DNA of 64,000 bases from Lactobacillus johnsonii ATCC 33200 (GTDB taxonomy: Bacteria; Bacillota; Bacilli; Lactobacillales; Lactobacillaceae). Under the pieces are notes generated by a model. The model was not told the DNA's origin. It ran no database searches and saw only the letters and a program-made list of their open reading frames with translations. Positions within the stretch are counted from its first letter, which is position 1. Each line of letters begins with the position of its first letter. Location: NCBI RefSeq assembly GCF_000159355.1, contig NZ_GG670121.1, positions 206,308-270,307 of the forward strand, in the 5' to 3' direction. Of this stretch, positions 56,907 through 64,000 are shown in pieces. The position numbers and the translations under genes are program-made.

Positions 56907-57366
56907 AATTTACAGCGATAATTTTAACATCATAACTTCCAGCTGGCGCTTCAACAGTTACTGTTGCACCAGCTTTTTTCTTCATCAAAGCTTGCCCCAA
57001 AGGTGAATCAAAGGAAATTTTTCCCTTAGCTAAATCTGCTTCCATCCTACCAACAATCCGATACTTTTCAGCTTCATCATCACCATCAAAAAGTAAGGTA
57101 ACATTTGATCCTAAATCAATAGTCCCACTTTCATCTTTTTGAATAATTTCTGAATATCTTAATTGCTTATCTAAATAGCGTAAGCGACTTTGTAAATGCC
57201 CTAATTCCATCTTAGCTGTAGTATATTCAGAGTTTTCTGATAAGTCTCCCATACTACGAGCTTCTTGTAAGATTTTAATTCTTCGTGGCCGATCTTTCTT
57301 TAAGCGGGCTATCTCGTCTTTAATTTCCTGATAGCCTTCAGGCGTCATTTTCTGATAATAAACCAT
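56905..57366 (-). CDS. greA: Transcription elongation factor GreA-like
   Basis: A 153-residue factor that rescues backtracked RNA polymerase. The N-terminal coiled coil has the acidic tip in MGDLSENSEYTTAKMELGHL; the C-terminal FKBP-like domain includes YRIVGRMEADLAKGKISFDS and SPLGQALMKKKAGATVTVEA. Lactobacilli often carry two Gre paralogues, so this may be the second. Its ATG overlaps the stop of the upstream lipoprotein gene (TAATG). Confidence 0.92.
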   Translation of the reverse strand: MVYYQKMTPEGYQEIKDEIARLKKDRPRRIKILQEARSMGDLSENSEYTTAKMELGHLQSRLRYLDKQLRYSEIIQKDESGTIDLGSNVTLLFDGDDEAEKYRIVGRMEADLAKGKISFDSPLGQALMKKKAGATVTVEAPAGSYDVKIIAVN

Positions 57367-57995
57367 TATTTAACCTTAACATCGTTTCCAGTAATCACAT
57401 CTTGCTTGTAAAGATCACCATTCTTTACAGAATAATGACCAACAATTGTTCCAGTTGACTTCTCAGCTAAAGAATATTGTCCATTACCACCATCAATTAA
57501 CGTAAAGTTGTCTGGGCCATAGCTACTTGAGTAGCCGTTTTCTTTGATAGTATTAGAAACCATCTTATTAAACATAGCATCTGAAGAGTTATTAGCTGAC
57601 GCAGCACTTTGACCGCCATGATTTTTAGTATTAGATGCTGAAGAATTAGATGAACCATTTGAATTATTTGCATTTTCTGATTCGTTTGAATTAGAAGAAG
57701 CATTTGTGTTTGCTGATCCATTCTGGCTAGCTTTTTCACTAGTACTACTCTTGGAACTTTCACTACTACTCTTATCAGTTTTTTTATCTGAGTTAGTAGT
57801 TTCTGAATTATCAGTATCTATATCAGTCTTATCTTTCTTAGTTGTATGTTTTTTAGATTTGTGGTTCTTTTCATGGCTTGTCTTAGTACTTTTAGCTTCA
57901 TTATTAGTATTTGATTGGCTTGCATTATTACTACAACCTACAGCTAAAAGCATTGTCATTAGGGTAATTCCTGATACAAAAATATTCTTTTTCAT
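57366..57995 (-). CDS. Ser/Asn/Lys-rich lipoprotein of unknown function
   Basis: A 209-residue lipoprotein. Signal peptide MKKNIFVSGITLMTMLLAVG with the Cys at residue 21, then ~110 residues of low-complexity linker rich in Ser, Asn, Lys, Thr (a cell-wall-spanning spacer), and a ~70-residue C-terminal domain (MFNKMVSNTIKENGYSSSYG; GQYSLAEKSTGTIVGHYSVK). The domain is small and I do not recognise it. The ATG at 57995 has GGAGGTAAG upstream. Coupled to greA by TAATG. Confidence 0.75.
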   Translation of the reverse strand: MKKNIFVSGITLMTMLLAVGCSNNASQSNTNNEAKSTKTSHEKNHKSKKHTTKKDKTDIDTDNSETTNSDKKTDKSSSESSKSSTSEKASQNGSANTNASSNSNESENANNSNGSSNSSASNTKNHGGQSAASANNSSDAMFNKMVSNTIKENGYSSSYGPDNFTLIDGGNGQYSLAEKSTGTIVGHYSVKNGDLYKQDVITGNDVKVK

Positions 57996-58157
57996 AGTTC
58001 TTACCTCCGATATTGTTATCAATATTATACTTCAGAATCATCCCTTAAATACTCATGAAAGTCACTTTCATTCAATAAAATTAGTGTATTAACTTGTGAT
58101 TTGCTGTATAGTAAATATAATGAAAAACATGATAAAAAAATTAAAGGAGTGTAATCT

Positions 58158-59468
58158 ATGTCTCACGAATTAACCCTACAAGAAATTGATCAATTCCGTA
58201 GTGACTTTGATAATTCACGTAATCAAGTAGTTTCTCGCGCAGCAATGCGGTCCGGTGTGTTAGAAGCTTCATTTAATCCAGCAGTTACTAACCGTCTAAA
58301 CGATGTATTCTCTGTCGAAGTAGAAGCTGATAATGTTACCAACCAAATGCAATCAGGTCGTTGCTGGTTATTTGCAACCTTAAATACTTTACGCCATGAT
58401 TTTGGTAAAAAATATAAGGCTAAAAACTTCACCTTATCTCAAGCATACAACTTCTTCTGGGATAAGATTGAACGTGCTAATATTTTCTATGATGCAATTA
58501 TTAATTCTGCAGATAAGCCATTAGATGATCGCACAGTTAAGGCATATATGAATTTTGCTGGTGCAGACGGTGGTCAATGGGCAATGGCTGCTTCCTTAGT
58601 GAAAAAATACGGTGTTGTTCCAACCAATGCAATGCCTGAAAGTTTTAATACTAATCATACAGCCGGTTTGTCTGATGCGCTAGCTCGTAAAGAAAGAAAA
58701 GATGCTTTAGTTTTACGTAAATTAGTTCAAGAAGGTAAAACTGAAGAAGTTGAAAAGAAACGCAAAGAATTTCTAAGTGAAATCTATCGCATGACTGCAA
58801 TTGCTGTGGGCGAACCTCCTAAGACTTTTGACTTAGAGTACCGCGATGATGAAAAGAAACTTCACTTAGATAAAAATTTAACTCCGGTAGAATTTTTCAA
58901 TAAGTATTGGGATATTAATTTCAATGATTATGTTTGCTTAACTAATGCTCCAGATCATGAATATGGTAAACTTTACTCTCTTCCATTTGAGGACAATGTT
59001 AACGGTGGTATCCCTATTACTTTCTTAAATGTTCCAATCGAATACTTAAAAGATGCTGCTATTAAGCAATTAAAAGATAGTGAAAGTGTTTGGTTTGGTA
59101 ATGATGTCTTGAAAGAAATGGATCGTAAGACTGGTTACCTAGATACTGAACTATACAAGACCGATGAATTATTTGATGTTGATACTTATATGACTAAGGC
59201 AGAAAGATTGGCTACTGGTGAAGGCGAAGTTAGCCACGCTATGACTTTAGTTGGTGTTGACTTAGATAAGGGTGAAATCCGTAAGTGGAAAGTTGAAAAC
59301 TCATGGAGTGAAAAATCTGGCCGTAAAGGTTACTTCACAATGAGCGATAAGTGGTTTGACGAATTTGTTTATGAAGTGGTTGTTAGAAAAGAGTTCTTAA
59401 CTGAAGATCAAAAGAAACTTGCAGAAAGCAAGCCAACTCCACTTCCTGCTTGGGATTCACTAGCTTAA
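58158..59468 (+). CDS. pepE: C1B cysteine peptidase (PepE/PepG-like)
   Basis: A 436-residue cytosolic peptidase of the bleomycin-hydrolase family. The catalytic Cys is in MQSGRCWLFATLNTLRHDFG, the His in EVSHAMTLVGVDLDKG and the Asn in WKVENSWSEKSG. The C-terminal LPAWDSLA tail, which lies in the active-site cleft in this family, resembles PepE of L. helveticus. It degrades peptides from casein-like sources. A second member is at 61027. SD AAAGGAGTG. Confidence 0.88.
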   Translation: MSHELTLQEIDQFRSDFDNSRNQVVSRAAMRSGVLEASFNPAVTNRLNDVFSVEVEADNVTNQMQSGRCWLFATLNTLRHDFGKKYKAKNFTLSQAYNFFWDKIERANIFYDAIINSADKPLDDRTVKAYMNFAGADGGQWAMAASLVKKYGVVPTNAMPESFNTNHTAGLSDALARKERKDALVLRKLVQEGKTEEVEKKRKEFLSEIYRMTAIAVGEPPKTFDLEYRDDEKKLHLDKNLTPVEFFNKYWDINFNDYVCLTNAPDHEYGKLYSLPFEDNVNGGIPITFLNVPIEYLKDAAIKQLKDSESVWFGNDVLKEMDRKTGYLDTELYKTDELFDVDTYMTKAERLATGEGEVSHAMTLVGVDLDKGEIRKWKVENSWSEKSGRKGYFTMSDKWFDEFVYEVVVRKEFLTEDQKKLAESKPTPLPAWDSLA

Positions 59469-59483
59469 ATACTTATATTTATA

Positions 59484-59525
59484 AAAATAGACTTCTGCAA
59501 AACTCTGGCAGAAGTCTATTTTTTC
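59484..59525. terminator. Terminator after pepE
   Basis: AAATAGACTTCTGC and GCAGAAGTCTATTT stem followed by T. Confidence 0.87.
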
Positions 59526-59559
59526 ATCCTAAATTTAATAATATAAGTCCTATAAATTT

Positions 59560-59943
59560 TTATAATTCTTCTTTTTTACTATCATCGATAAATTTTTGCA
59601 TAACTTTAGGACTACTAATCAAAATTTTTAATAAACGATTATCGCTAACTGATGGTAATCCGCCAGCTTCATATATAGCAACTGTCGCTACATTCCAGCC
59701 TAAAACTTCAGCAAGTTTTGCTTGGCTAAAATCCCAATAATGACGCAAATTTTTAATATCTTCTGGTGAAACAATATCAAATTGTTTCCGATATTTTTCT
59801 AATGCTAACTTTGCTGCATAATCATCAAGTTCCAAATCAGCCATTACTTTACCAGTTTTTTCATCAAAACGTGCGGGTGCAGTAATTACAATCTCATGAC
59901 CACGAATATCATAGCTATTAGTATAATCTCCAATATAAGACAT
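59560..59943 (-). CDS. MqsA-like antitoxin/HTH regulator
   Basis: A 127-residue protein. The C-terminal HTH is of the MqsA/XRE type: DIVSPEDIKNLRHYWDFSQA, then KLAEVLGWNVATVAIYEAGG. The N-terminal half lacks the Cys-x-x-Cys zinc pairs of MqsA; VITAPARFDEKTGKVMADLE occupies that position. It follows the toxin gene by 15 nt, the toxin-first order of mqsRA. Probably neutralises the toxin and represses the pair. Confidence 0.72.
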   Translation of the reverse strand: MSYIGDYTNSYDIRGHEIVITAPARFDEKTGKVMADLELDDYAAKLALEKYRKQFDIVSPEDIKNLRHYWDFSQAKLAEVLGWNVATVAIYEAGGLPSVSDNRLLKILISSPKVMQKFIDDSKKEEL

Positions 59944-59958
59944 TTTTTATCTCCTCAC

Positions 59959-60252
59959 TTAGTACAATGCTTCATGAAAGGAAATAAAAACAACTATATT
60001 TCCTTCATTTTTAAATTTAAGCTTTATATAATACTTCGATCCATAAGTAGTTTCATAAATCCACACATATGTATTAGGATACTGTTTATCCTCTTCTTCT
60101 TTAATAAAATCTTTTATAGAAAGATATGAAACAATAATTTTAGCTAGTTCTTTTGAAACTGGTGTAGCATGTTTTGCTCTTCTCTTAACCAATAAAAATT
60201 GATTTTTCTTTACTAAGTTTTTCATTCTTTTTAGTGCAAAGACTGGCTCCAC
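59959..60252 (-). CDS. MqsR-like toxin (RelE/BrnT-like RNase fold)
   Basis: A 97-residue basic protein. Its C-terminal half (GSKYYIKLKFKNEGNIVVFI, then SFHE) follows the strand pattern of the MqsR mRNA interferase (VYLKI…LIVSFKE), and the N-terminus is Lys/Arg-rich. Start is GTG with AGAGG 7 nt upstream. The partner HTH gene follows directly. RNase activity is inferred from family and gene pairing. Confidence 0.65.
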   Translation of the reverse strand: MEPVFALKRMKNLVKKNQFLLVKRRAKHATPVSKELAKIIVSYLSIKDFIKEEEDKQYPNTYVWIYETTYGSKYYIKLKFKNEGNIVVFISFHEALY

Positions 60253-60265
60253 TTTTATACCTCTA

Positions 60266-60308
60266 TTTTACGTAATTCATTTTTAAACTCATATTTAATT
60301 ACGCAAAA
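60266..60308. promoter_or_regulatory. Inverted repeat in the toxin-antitoxin promoter region
   Basis: TTTTACGTAATT (60266-60277) and AATTACGCAAAA (60297-60308) are reverse complements with one mismatch, 19 nt apart, just before the toxin SD. It is a candidate autoregulatory operator. Confidence 0.55.
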
Positions 60309-60322
60309 ATAGAGATATTTTT

Positions 60323-60354
60323 TAAAAAAGCTAACTGAAAAATCAGTTAGCTTC
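60323..60354 (-). terminator. Terminator after the HD phosphohydrolase
   Basis: Minus-strand GAAGCTAACTGA-TTTT-TCAGTTAGCTTTTTT hairpin. Confidence 0.82.
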
Positions 60355-60357
60355 TCT

Positions 60358-61011
60358 CTATACATTCCATTCATCCATAAATTCTTGAACAAATTCACGC
60401 ATATATTCAGTTCTCCGGTGTGCTTCCTTTTTAGCAGCAGGCGTATTCATTAGGTCTTCTAAATCAAATAATTTTTCATAGAAATGATTAATTGTGGTTT
60501 CTACATGATTGCGATATTGATCATGACTTATTAGCTTCTCAGGCTTAATTTTAGGATCATAAATCTTATTTCCATGCTTACCACCATAAGTAAACGCTCT
60601 AGCAATTCCAATTGCACCTAAGCTTTCAATCCGATCAGCATCTTGCACATATTGTCCACTCAAAGGAAGTTGATAGTGGTGCTCAATGTTAGCTGAAAAA
60701 GACATGTGTTGAATAGTAAACAAAATATCTTCTACCTCTAAAGAAGTAAAGCCAACATTAGGCAATAATGCCTTGATTTCTTTTATAACTTCATCAGGAT
60801 TGTCACAAATCTTTTCATCGATCGTATCATGTAAATAACTTCCTGTCTGAATAATAGCTACTATTCGGCTATCTGGATGAGCATTAGGATAATCACTTAG
60901 ATACATTTTTGTGGCTAAATTTGCCACTCTTTGTCCATGGTAATAATCATGGCCTGTTTTTTCACCTTTTAGATGATCCTTAGTAAATTGTTTAACTAAT
61001 TCAATGTTCAT
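60358..61011 (-). CDS. HD-domain phosphohydrolase (YpgQ-like)
   Basis: A 217-residue protein with a compact HD domain: GHDYYHGQRVANLA (His), GSYLHDTIDEKICD (His-Asp) and QYVQDADRIESLGAIGIARA (Asp). B. subtilis YpgQ and relatives hydrolyse nucleoside triphosphates; the substrate here is not known. It is 15 nt after the C1B peptidase gene, in the same direction, so the two may be co-transcribed. Confidence 0.85.
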   Translation of the reverse strand: MNIELVKQFTKDHLKGEKTGHDYYHGQRVANLATKMYLSDYPNAHPDSRIVAIIQTGSYLHDTIDEKICDNPDEVIKEIKALLPNVGFTSLEVEDILFTIQHMSFSANIEHHYQLPLSGQYVQDADRIESLGAIGIARAFTYGGKHGNKIYDPKIKPEKLISHDQYRNHVETTINHFYEKLFDLEDLMNTPAAKKEAHRRTEYMREFVQEFMDEWNV

Positions 61012-61026
61012 AGTCGATCCCCTAGA

Positions 61027-62340
61027 CTAAGCCATTGAATCCCAGCAAGGCACAGAAATTGCTTCGCCTTCAGCAATTTTTACTAGTTTCTCTGGTAAGT
61101 ATTGCTTTTTAACTACAACTTTAAATAGGTATTCGTCAAACCATTTATCATCCATGACAAAGTAGCCTTTCTCACCAACTTTTGTTCCCCATGAGTTTTC
61201 CACTTTCCATTGACGGGGTTTACCATCAACTACATCTACGCCTACAAAGGTCATTGCATGAGTTGAACCACTAGCACCAGTTTGAAGACGTTCTTTTTTA
61301 TTTAACTTAGTTTCAATACCAAAAATCGTATCAGTTTCATATAAATTAGCAGCTAGAATTCCCTTTTGACGATCACTTTGCTTGCCTACATCACAACCAA
61401 ACCAGATTGTTTCCCCATCTTTTAGCTGTTTAATTGCTGCTTCCTTAAGATTTTCAATCTTTGTATTCAAAAATCTAACTGGGCTACCACCTTCAACATT
61501 ATCTTCAAATGGAAAAGCGTAAAGCTTATCATACTCATGATCTGGAGCATTAAAGAGTACTACATAATCATCTAAGTCATCTTCAAAATAATTGTGGAAA
61601 AAGTCTAATGGGGTAATATTTTGGTCTAACTTGTAATTTCCATCGTCATCTTTAAATTCTAGATCAAACTTTTGCACAGGTTGTCCAAAAGCAATTACAG
61701 CCATGCGGTAAATTTCACTTAAATATTCTTGACGTTTTTGTTCAATTTCATCATTTTTACCAGCTTGAGCAAGTTTACGCAAAACTAGTCCATCTTCACG
61801 CAATTTCATATTCAATGCTTGATTAAAAGCAGCTGTATTATTAGCTGTAAAACTTTCGTCTTGTGCATAAGTTGGCACCAAGCCGTATTTTCTAATTAAT
61901 GAAATAGCCATGTGCCATTGTCCACCATCGGTATCAGGTGCTTGTAAGTAAAAATGTACAGTACGATCATTCACAGGTTTATCCGCAGTTTCTAGAATAT
62001 GATTAAAGAAAATATTTGCTCTTTCAATTCGATCCCAGAAGAAAAGATAGCTTTGTGAAAAAGTAAAGTTCTTTGCATGATATTGCTTGGCAAACTTATG
62101 ACGTAAAACATTCAAAGCAGCAAACAACCAACAACGACCTGATTGCTTTTGGTCGGTCACATTATCAGTTGGAATTTCAATTGAGAAAGTTCGATTTAAA
62201 TCACGGATACCTTCACCGTTGAAACTTGCTTTTTGCACACCGTTATTCACAACAGCCAATTCAGCAATTTTATTTTGCTTATTTTGTTGATAATCTTGTT
62301 GAAATTTTGCAATTTCATCTAGCGTAAGTTCATGAGCCAT
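61027..62340 (-). CDS. C1B cysteine peptidase (PepC/PepG-like)
   Basis: A 437-residue bleomycin-hydrolase-family peptidase, paralogue of the one at 58158. Catalytic Cys in QKQSGRCWLFAALNVLRHKF, His in GSTHAMTFVGVDVVDG and Asn in WKVENSWGTKVG. The tail ends SVPCWDSMA, with an unusual Cys four residues before the Asp-Ser pair region. The N-terminus (AHELTLDEIAKFQQDYQQNK) is PepG/PepE-like. Whether it is an amino- or endopeptidase cannot be told. Confidence 0.87.
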   Translation of the reverse strand: MAHELTLDEIAKFQQDYQQNKQNKIAELAVVNNGVQKASFNGEGIRDLNRTFSIEIPTDNVTDQKQSGRCWLFAALNVLRHKFAKQYHAKNFTFSQSYLFFWDRIERANIFFNHILETADKPVNDRTVHFYLQAPDTDGGQWHMAISLIRKYGLVPTYAQDESFTANNTAAFNQALNMKLREDGLVLRKLAQAGKNDEIEQKRQEYLSEIYRMAVIAFGQPVQKFDLEFKDDDGNYKLDQNITPLDFFHNYFEDDLDDYVVLFNAPDHEYDKLYAFPFEDNVEGGSPVRFLNTKIENLKEAAIKQLKDGETIWFGCDVGKQSDRQKGILAANLYETDTIFGIETKLNKKERLQTGASGSTHAMTFVGVDVVDGKPRQWKVENSWGTKVGEKGYFVMDDKWFDEYLFKVVVKKQYLPEKLVKIAEGEAISVPCWDSMA

Positions 62341-62387
62341 ATTAATTCTTCTTTCATAAATTATTTATACTATTTATAACAATTATA

Positions 62388-62415
62388 AAAAGGGATCGTC
62401 TTTTTGACCATCCCT
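62388..62415 (-). terminator. Terminator after tRNA-Thr
   Basis: Minus-strand AGGGATGGTC-AAAAA-GACGATCCCT hairpin followed by TTTTTA. Confidence 0.75.
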
Positions 62416-62445
62416 AGAATTTTTTTGTTACTAAATTATTCACTA

Positions 62446-62518
62446 AGCCGTTTCCCAGATTTGAACTGGGGACCTCCTCCTTACCACGGCGGTGCTCTAC
62501 CTCCTGAGCTAAAACGGC
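62446..62518 (-). tRNA. tRNA-Thr (anticodon GGT) with a mismatch in the anticodon stem
   Basis: Acceptor GCCGTTT pairs with AAACGGC. D-arm GCTC/GAGC. Anticodon loop GTGGTAA gives anticodon GGT. The T-arm is CCCAG-TTCAAAT-CTGGG. The anticodon stem CCGCC/GGAGG has a G-A mismatch at pair 29-41. CCA is not encoded. It lies between the tyrS terminator and a further terminator, with its own extended -10 promoter. Confidence 0.9.
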
Positions 62519-62531
62519 AGACATCAATTTA

Positions 62532-62540
62532 ATTATAGCA
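62532..62540 (-). promoter_or_regulatory. Extended -10 promoter of tRNA-Thr
   Basis: Minus-strand TGCTATAAT is an extended -10 box 13 nt before the tRNA 5' end and just after the tyrS terminator T-run. Confidence 0.6.
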
Positions 62541-62577
62541 AAAAGGACCAGGAACGTTTTTACATTCCTAGTCCTTA
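62540..62577 (-). terminator. Terminator after tyrS
   Basis: Minus-strand AAGGACTAGGAA and TTCCTGGTCCTT stem with a G-T pair, followed by TTT. Confidence 0.8.
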
Positions 62578-62588
62578 ATTTTTATTTA

Positions 62589-63851
62589 TTATTTAATTTT
62601 AACTAGAGTATACTTTCTCTTACCCTTACGGATAATTACATATTTTCCATCAAAATCACTATCTGGTTCGATAATAAAGTCAATATCATTTTGGCGCTCA
62701 CCATTTACGTAAATCGCACCATTCTTAACGTCTTCACGTGCTTGACGCTTAGATGGTTCAATCTTAGTTTCAACCAAAAATTCTACGATATTCTTAGCCT
62801 CATGGGTTACTTCAGCACTTGGAGCGTTCTTCAAAGCTTGCTCAATTTGAGGAACTGATAGGCTCTTAACATTACCTGAGAATAATGCTTCAGTAATCAT
62901 TTGAGCTTCTTTCAAGCCTTCTTCACCATGGACAAACTTAGTAACTTCTTCAGCTAATTTCTTTTGAGCTGCTCGCTTCCAAGGTTCTTTTTCAGTCTTT
63001 TCAGCTAAATCTTCAATTTCTTCACGAGATAAGAAAGTAAAGTACTTGAGATACTTGATAACATCGCGGTCATCTTGGTTGATCCAGAATTGGTAGAATT
63101 CATAAGGACTAGTCTTTTCTGGATCAAGCCATACAGCTCCACCAGCAGACTTACCAAACTTAGTACCGTCAGCTTTAAGCATTAATGGAATAGTTAAACC
63201 AAATGCTGGACGGTCTGCACCTTCAAGTTTGTGGATCAAGTCAATACCTGCAGTAATATTACCCCATTGATCACTACCACCAATTTGGAGTTGTACGCCA
63301 TTATCTTTATTTAAATGGTAGAAGTCAATTGCTTGCAAAATTTGGTAAGTAAATTCGGTAAATGAAATACCATTTTCCAAACGACTAGCAACAACATCCT
63401 TATTAATCATGTTATTAACTTGGAAAAACTTACCGTAATCACGCAAGAAATCGATTAAGTTTAACTTACCTAACCATTCCGCATTATTCTTAATTTCAAA
63501 GTTTTCTGTACCGAATAATTTCTTCATCTGAGCAGTTAATTTTTCTTCATTATGTTTAACTTGCTCAGCGGTTTGAAGAACACGTTCAGTCTTTCTCCCA
63601 GACGGATCACCAATTGAACCAGTACCACCACCAATTAAAATTACTGGGTGATAACCAGCCATTTGGAATCTCTTCATAATCATGAAAGGAATTAGGTGTC
63701 CAATATGAAGAGAATCTCCGGTTGGATCAGTTCCGCAGTAAAGAGCTAAATCATCATGTTCTGCTAAGTACTTACGCAAACCCTCTTCATCAGTTTCTTG
63801 ATTAATAGCTCCACGCCATTTTAAATCTTCTAAAATATCAAATTTTACCAT
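62589..63851 (-). CDS. tyrS: Tyrosyl-tRNA synthetase
   Basis: A 420-residue class I synthetase. HIGH appears in DPTGDSLHIGHLIPFM and the KMSKS-equivalent in DGTKFGKSAGGAV. The C-terminal S4-like RNA-binding region covers about the last 70 residues (VETKIEPSKRQAREDVKNGA). The ATG at 63851 follows TTAGGAGAAAA; an in-frame TTG six codons upstream overlaps the SD. A T-box leader controls it. Confidence 0.97.
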   Translation of the reverse strand: MVKFDILEDLKWRGAINQETDEEGLRKYLAEHDDLALYCGTDPTGDSLHIGHLIPFMIMKRFQMAGYHPVILIGGGTGSIGDPSGRKTERVLQTAEQVKHNEEKLTAQMKKLFGTENFEIKNNAEWLGKLNLIDFLRDYGKFFQVNNMINKDVVASRLENGISFTEFTYQILQAIDFYHLNKDNGVQLQIGGSDQWGNITAGIDLIHKLEGADRPAFGLTIPLMLKADGTKFGKSAGGAVWLDPEKTSPYEFYQFWINQDDRDVIKYLKYFTFLSREEIEDLAEKTEKEPWKRAAQKKLAEEVTKFVHGEEGLKEAQMITEALFSGNVKSLSVPQIEQALKNAPSAEVTHEAKNIVEFLVETKIEPSKRQAREDVKNGAIYVNGERQNDIDFIIEPDSDFDGKYVIIRKGKRKYTLVKIK

Positions 63852-63861
63852 AAAATTTTCT

Positions 63862-64000
63862 CCTAACAAAAACGCCCCTAGACTTCTTTCGAAATCTAGG
63901 GACGACTAAATTACTTTATTAGCCGTGGTACCACCCACGTTTACGCCTAATGCGCCTTAAAATAGTTGATACGGAAACTACCCCACCATGTACTTCGCCT
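63862..64000 (-). promoter_or_regulatory. T-box leader of tyrS (partial, 5' part outside the window)
   Basis: The minus strand carries the T-box bulge sequence GGGTGGTACCACGG (about 63923-63937), followed by the terminator CCCTAGATTTCG-AAAG-AAGTCTAGGG with T-run (63868-63904). The specifier loop lies beyond the window, so tyrosine specificity is inferred from the gene. Confidence 0.93.

Noticed and set aside
57497..58092. Frames in both strands over the lipoprotein spacer
   Set aside because: They arise from the low-complexity Ser/Asn repeats; the lipoprotein has SD, signal peptide and lipobox.

Overview
The window is AT-rich chromosomal DNA of a low-GC Firmicute. It looks like an acidophilus-group Lactobacillus close to L. 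gasseri or L. johnsonii. Pointers are the PepE/PepG-type C1B peptidases, the maltose locus with GH65 maltose phosphorylase and MsmK, the Hol-Tox small toxin, many phospho-beta-glucosidase/PTS clusters, and the order metG-tatD-rnmV-ksgA-veg-purR-glmU-prs. The species call is inference from sequence character, not from a search.

Layout. 1-9.2 kb is accessory-like: ogt, a P-loop kinase cut by the window edge, a decayed MFS exporter, a B3/4-domain protein behind an attenuator-like leader, GNAT, a decayed anchored protein, a type I toxin locus, PEBP, TetR, guaA and a broken membrane-protein gene. 9.2-16.9 kb is nucleotide and envelope housekeeping: a guanine-type purine riboswitch before xpt-pbuX, a MurA whose catalytic Cys is Asp, pyrG with an initiation-slippage attenuator, rpoE (delta), a DUF1934 protein and an HD-domain protein. 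17-31 kb is a complete maltose/maltodextrin regulon on the minus strand: malR, malL, neopullulanase, mapA, pgmB, msmK, malEFG and dexB, with cre sites and a shared operator-like motif. Imported maltodextrin is trimmed to maltose, phosphorolysed by MapA, and the beta-glucose-1-phosphate is passed to PgmB. 31-39 kb is the conserved origin-proximal block prs, glmU, purR, veg, ksgA, rnmV, tatD, metG.

39-44 kb holds an M-box riboswitch driving a severely truncated Mg-type P-type ATPase, then a TPM-domain protein, comEB, trpS, an SRAP protein, tRNA-Gly and a CPBP-like membrane protein without its catalytic motif. 44.2-56.3 kb is a beta-glucoside island: ROK kinase, three GH1 enzymes, two GntR/UTRA regulators and PTS components. 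One IIC gene is inactivated by three lesions, one GH1 has Lys in place of the acid/base Glu, and there are several cre sites. 56.3-64 kb holds a CIRCE-controlled Hsp20, greA, a Ser/Asn-rich lipoprotein, two C1B peptidases around an MqsRA-like toxin-antitoxin pair, an HD phosphohydrolase, tRNA-Thr with an anticodon-stem mismatch, and tyrS with a T-box leader cut by the window edge.

The most distinctive features are the number of recently broken genes alongside intact regulation, and several catalytically altered but open frames (GH1 FNK, the P-type ATPase fragment, the CPBP homologue).
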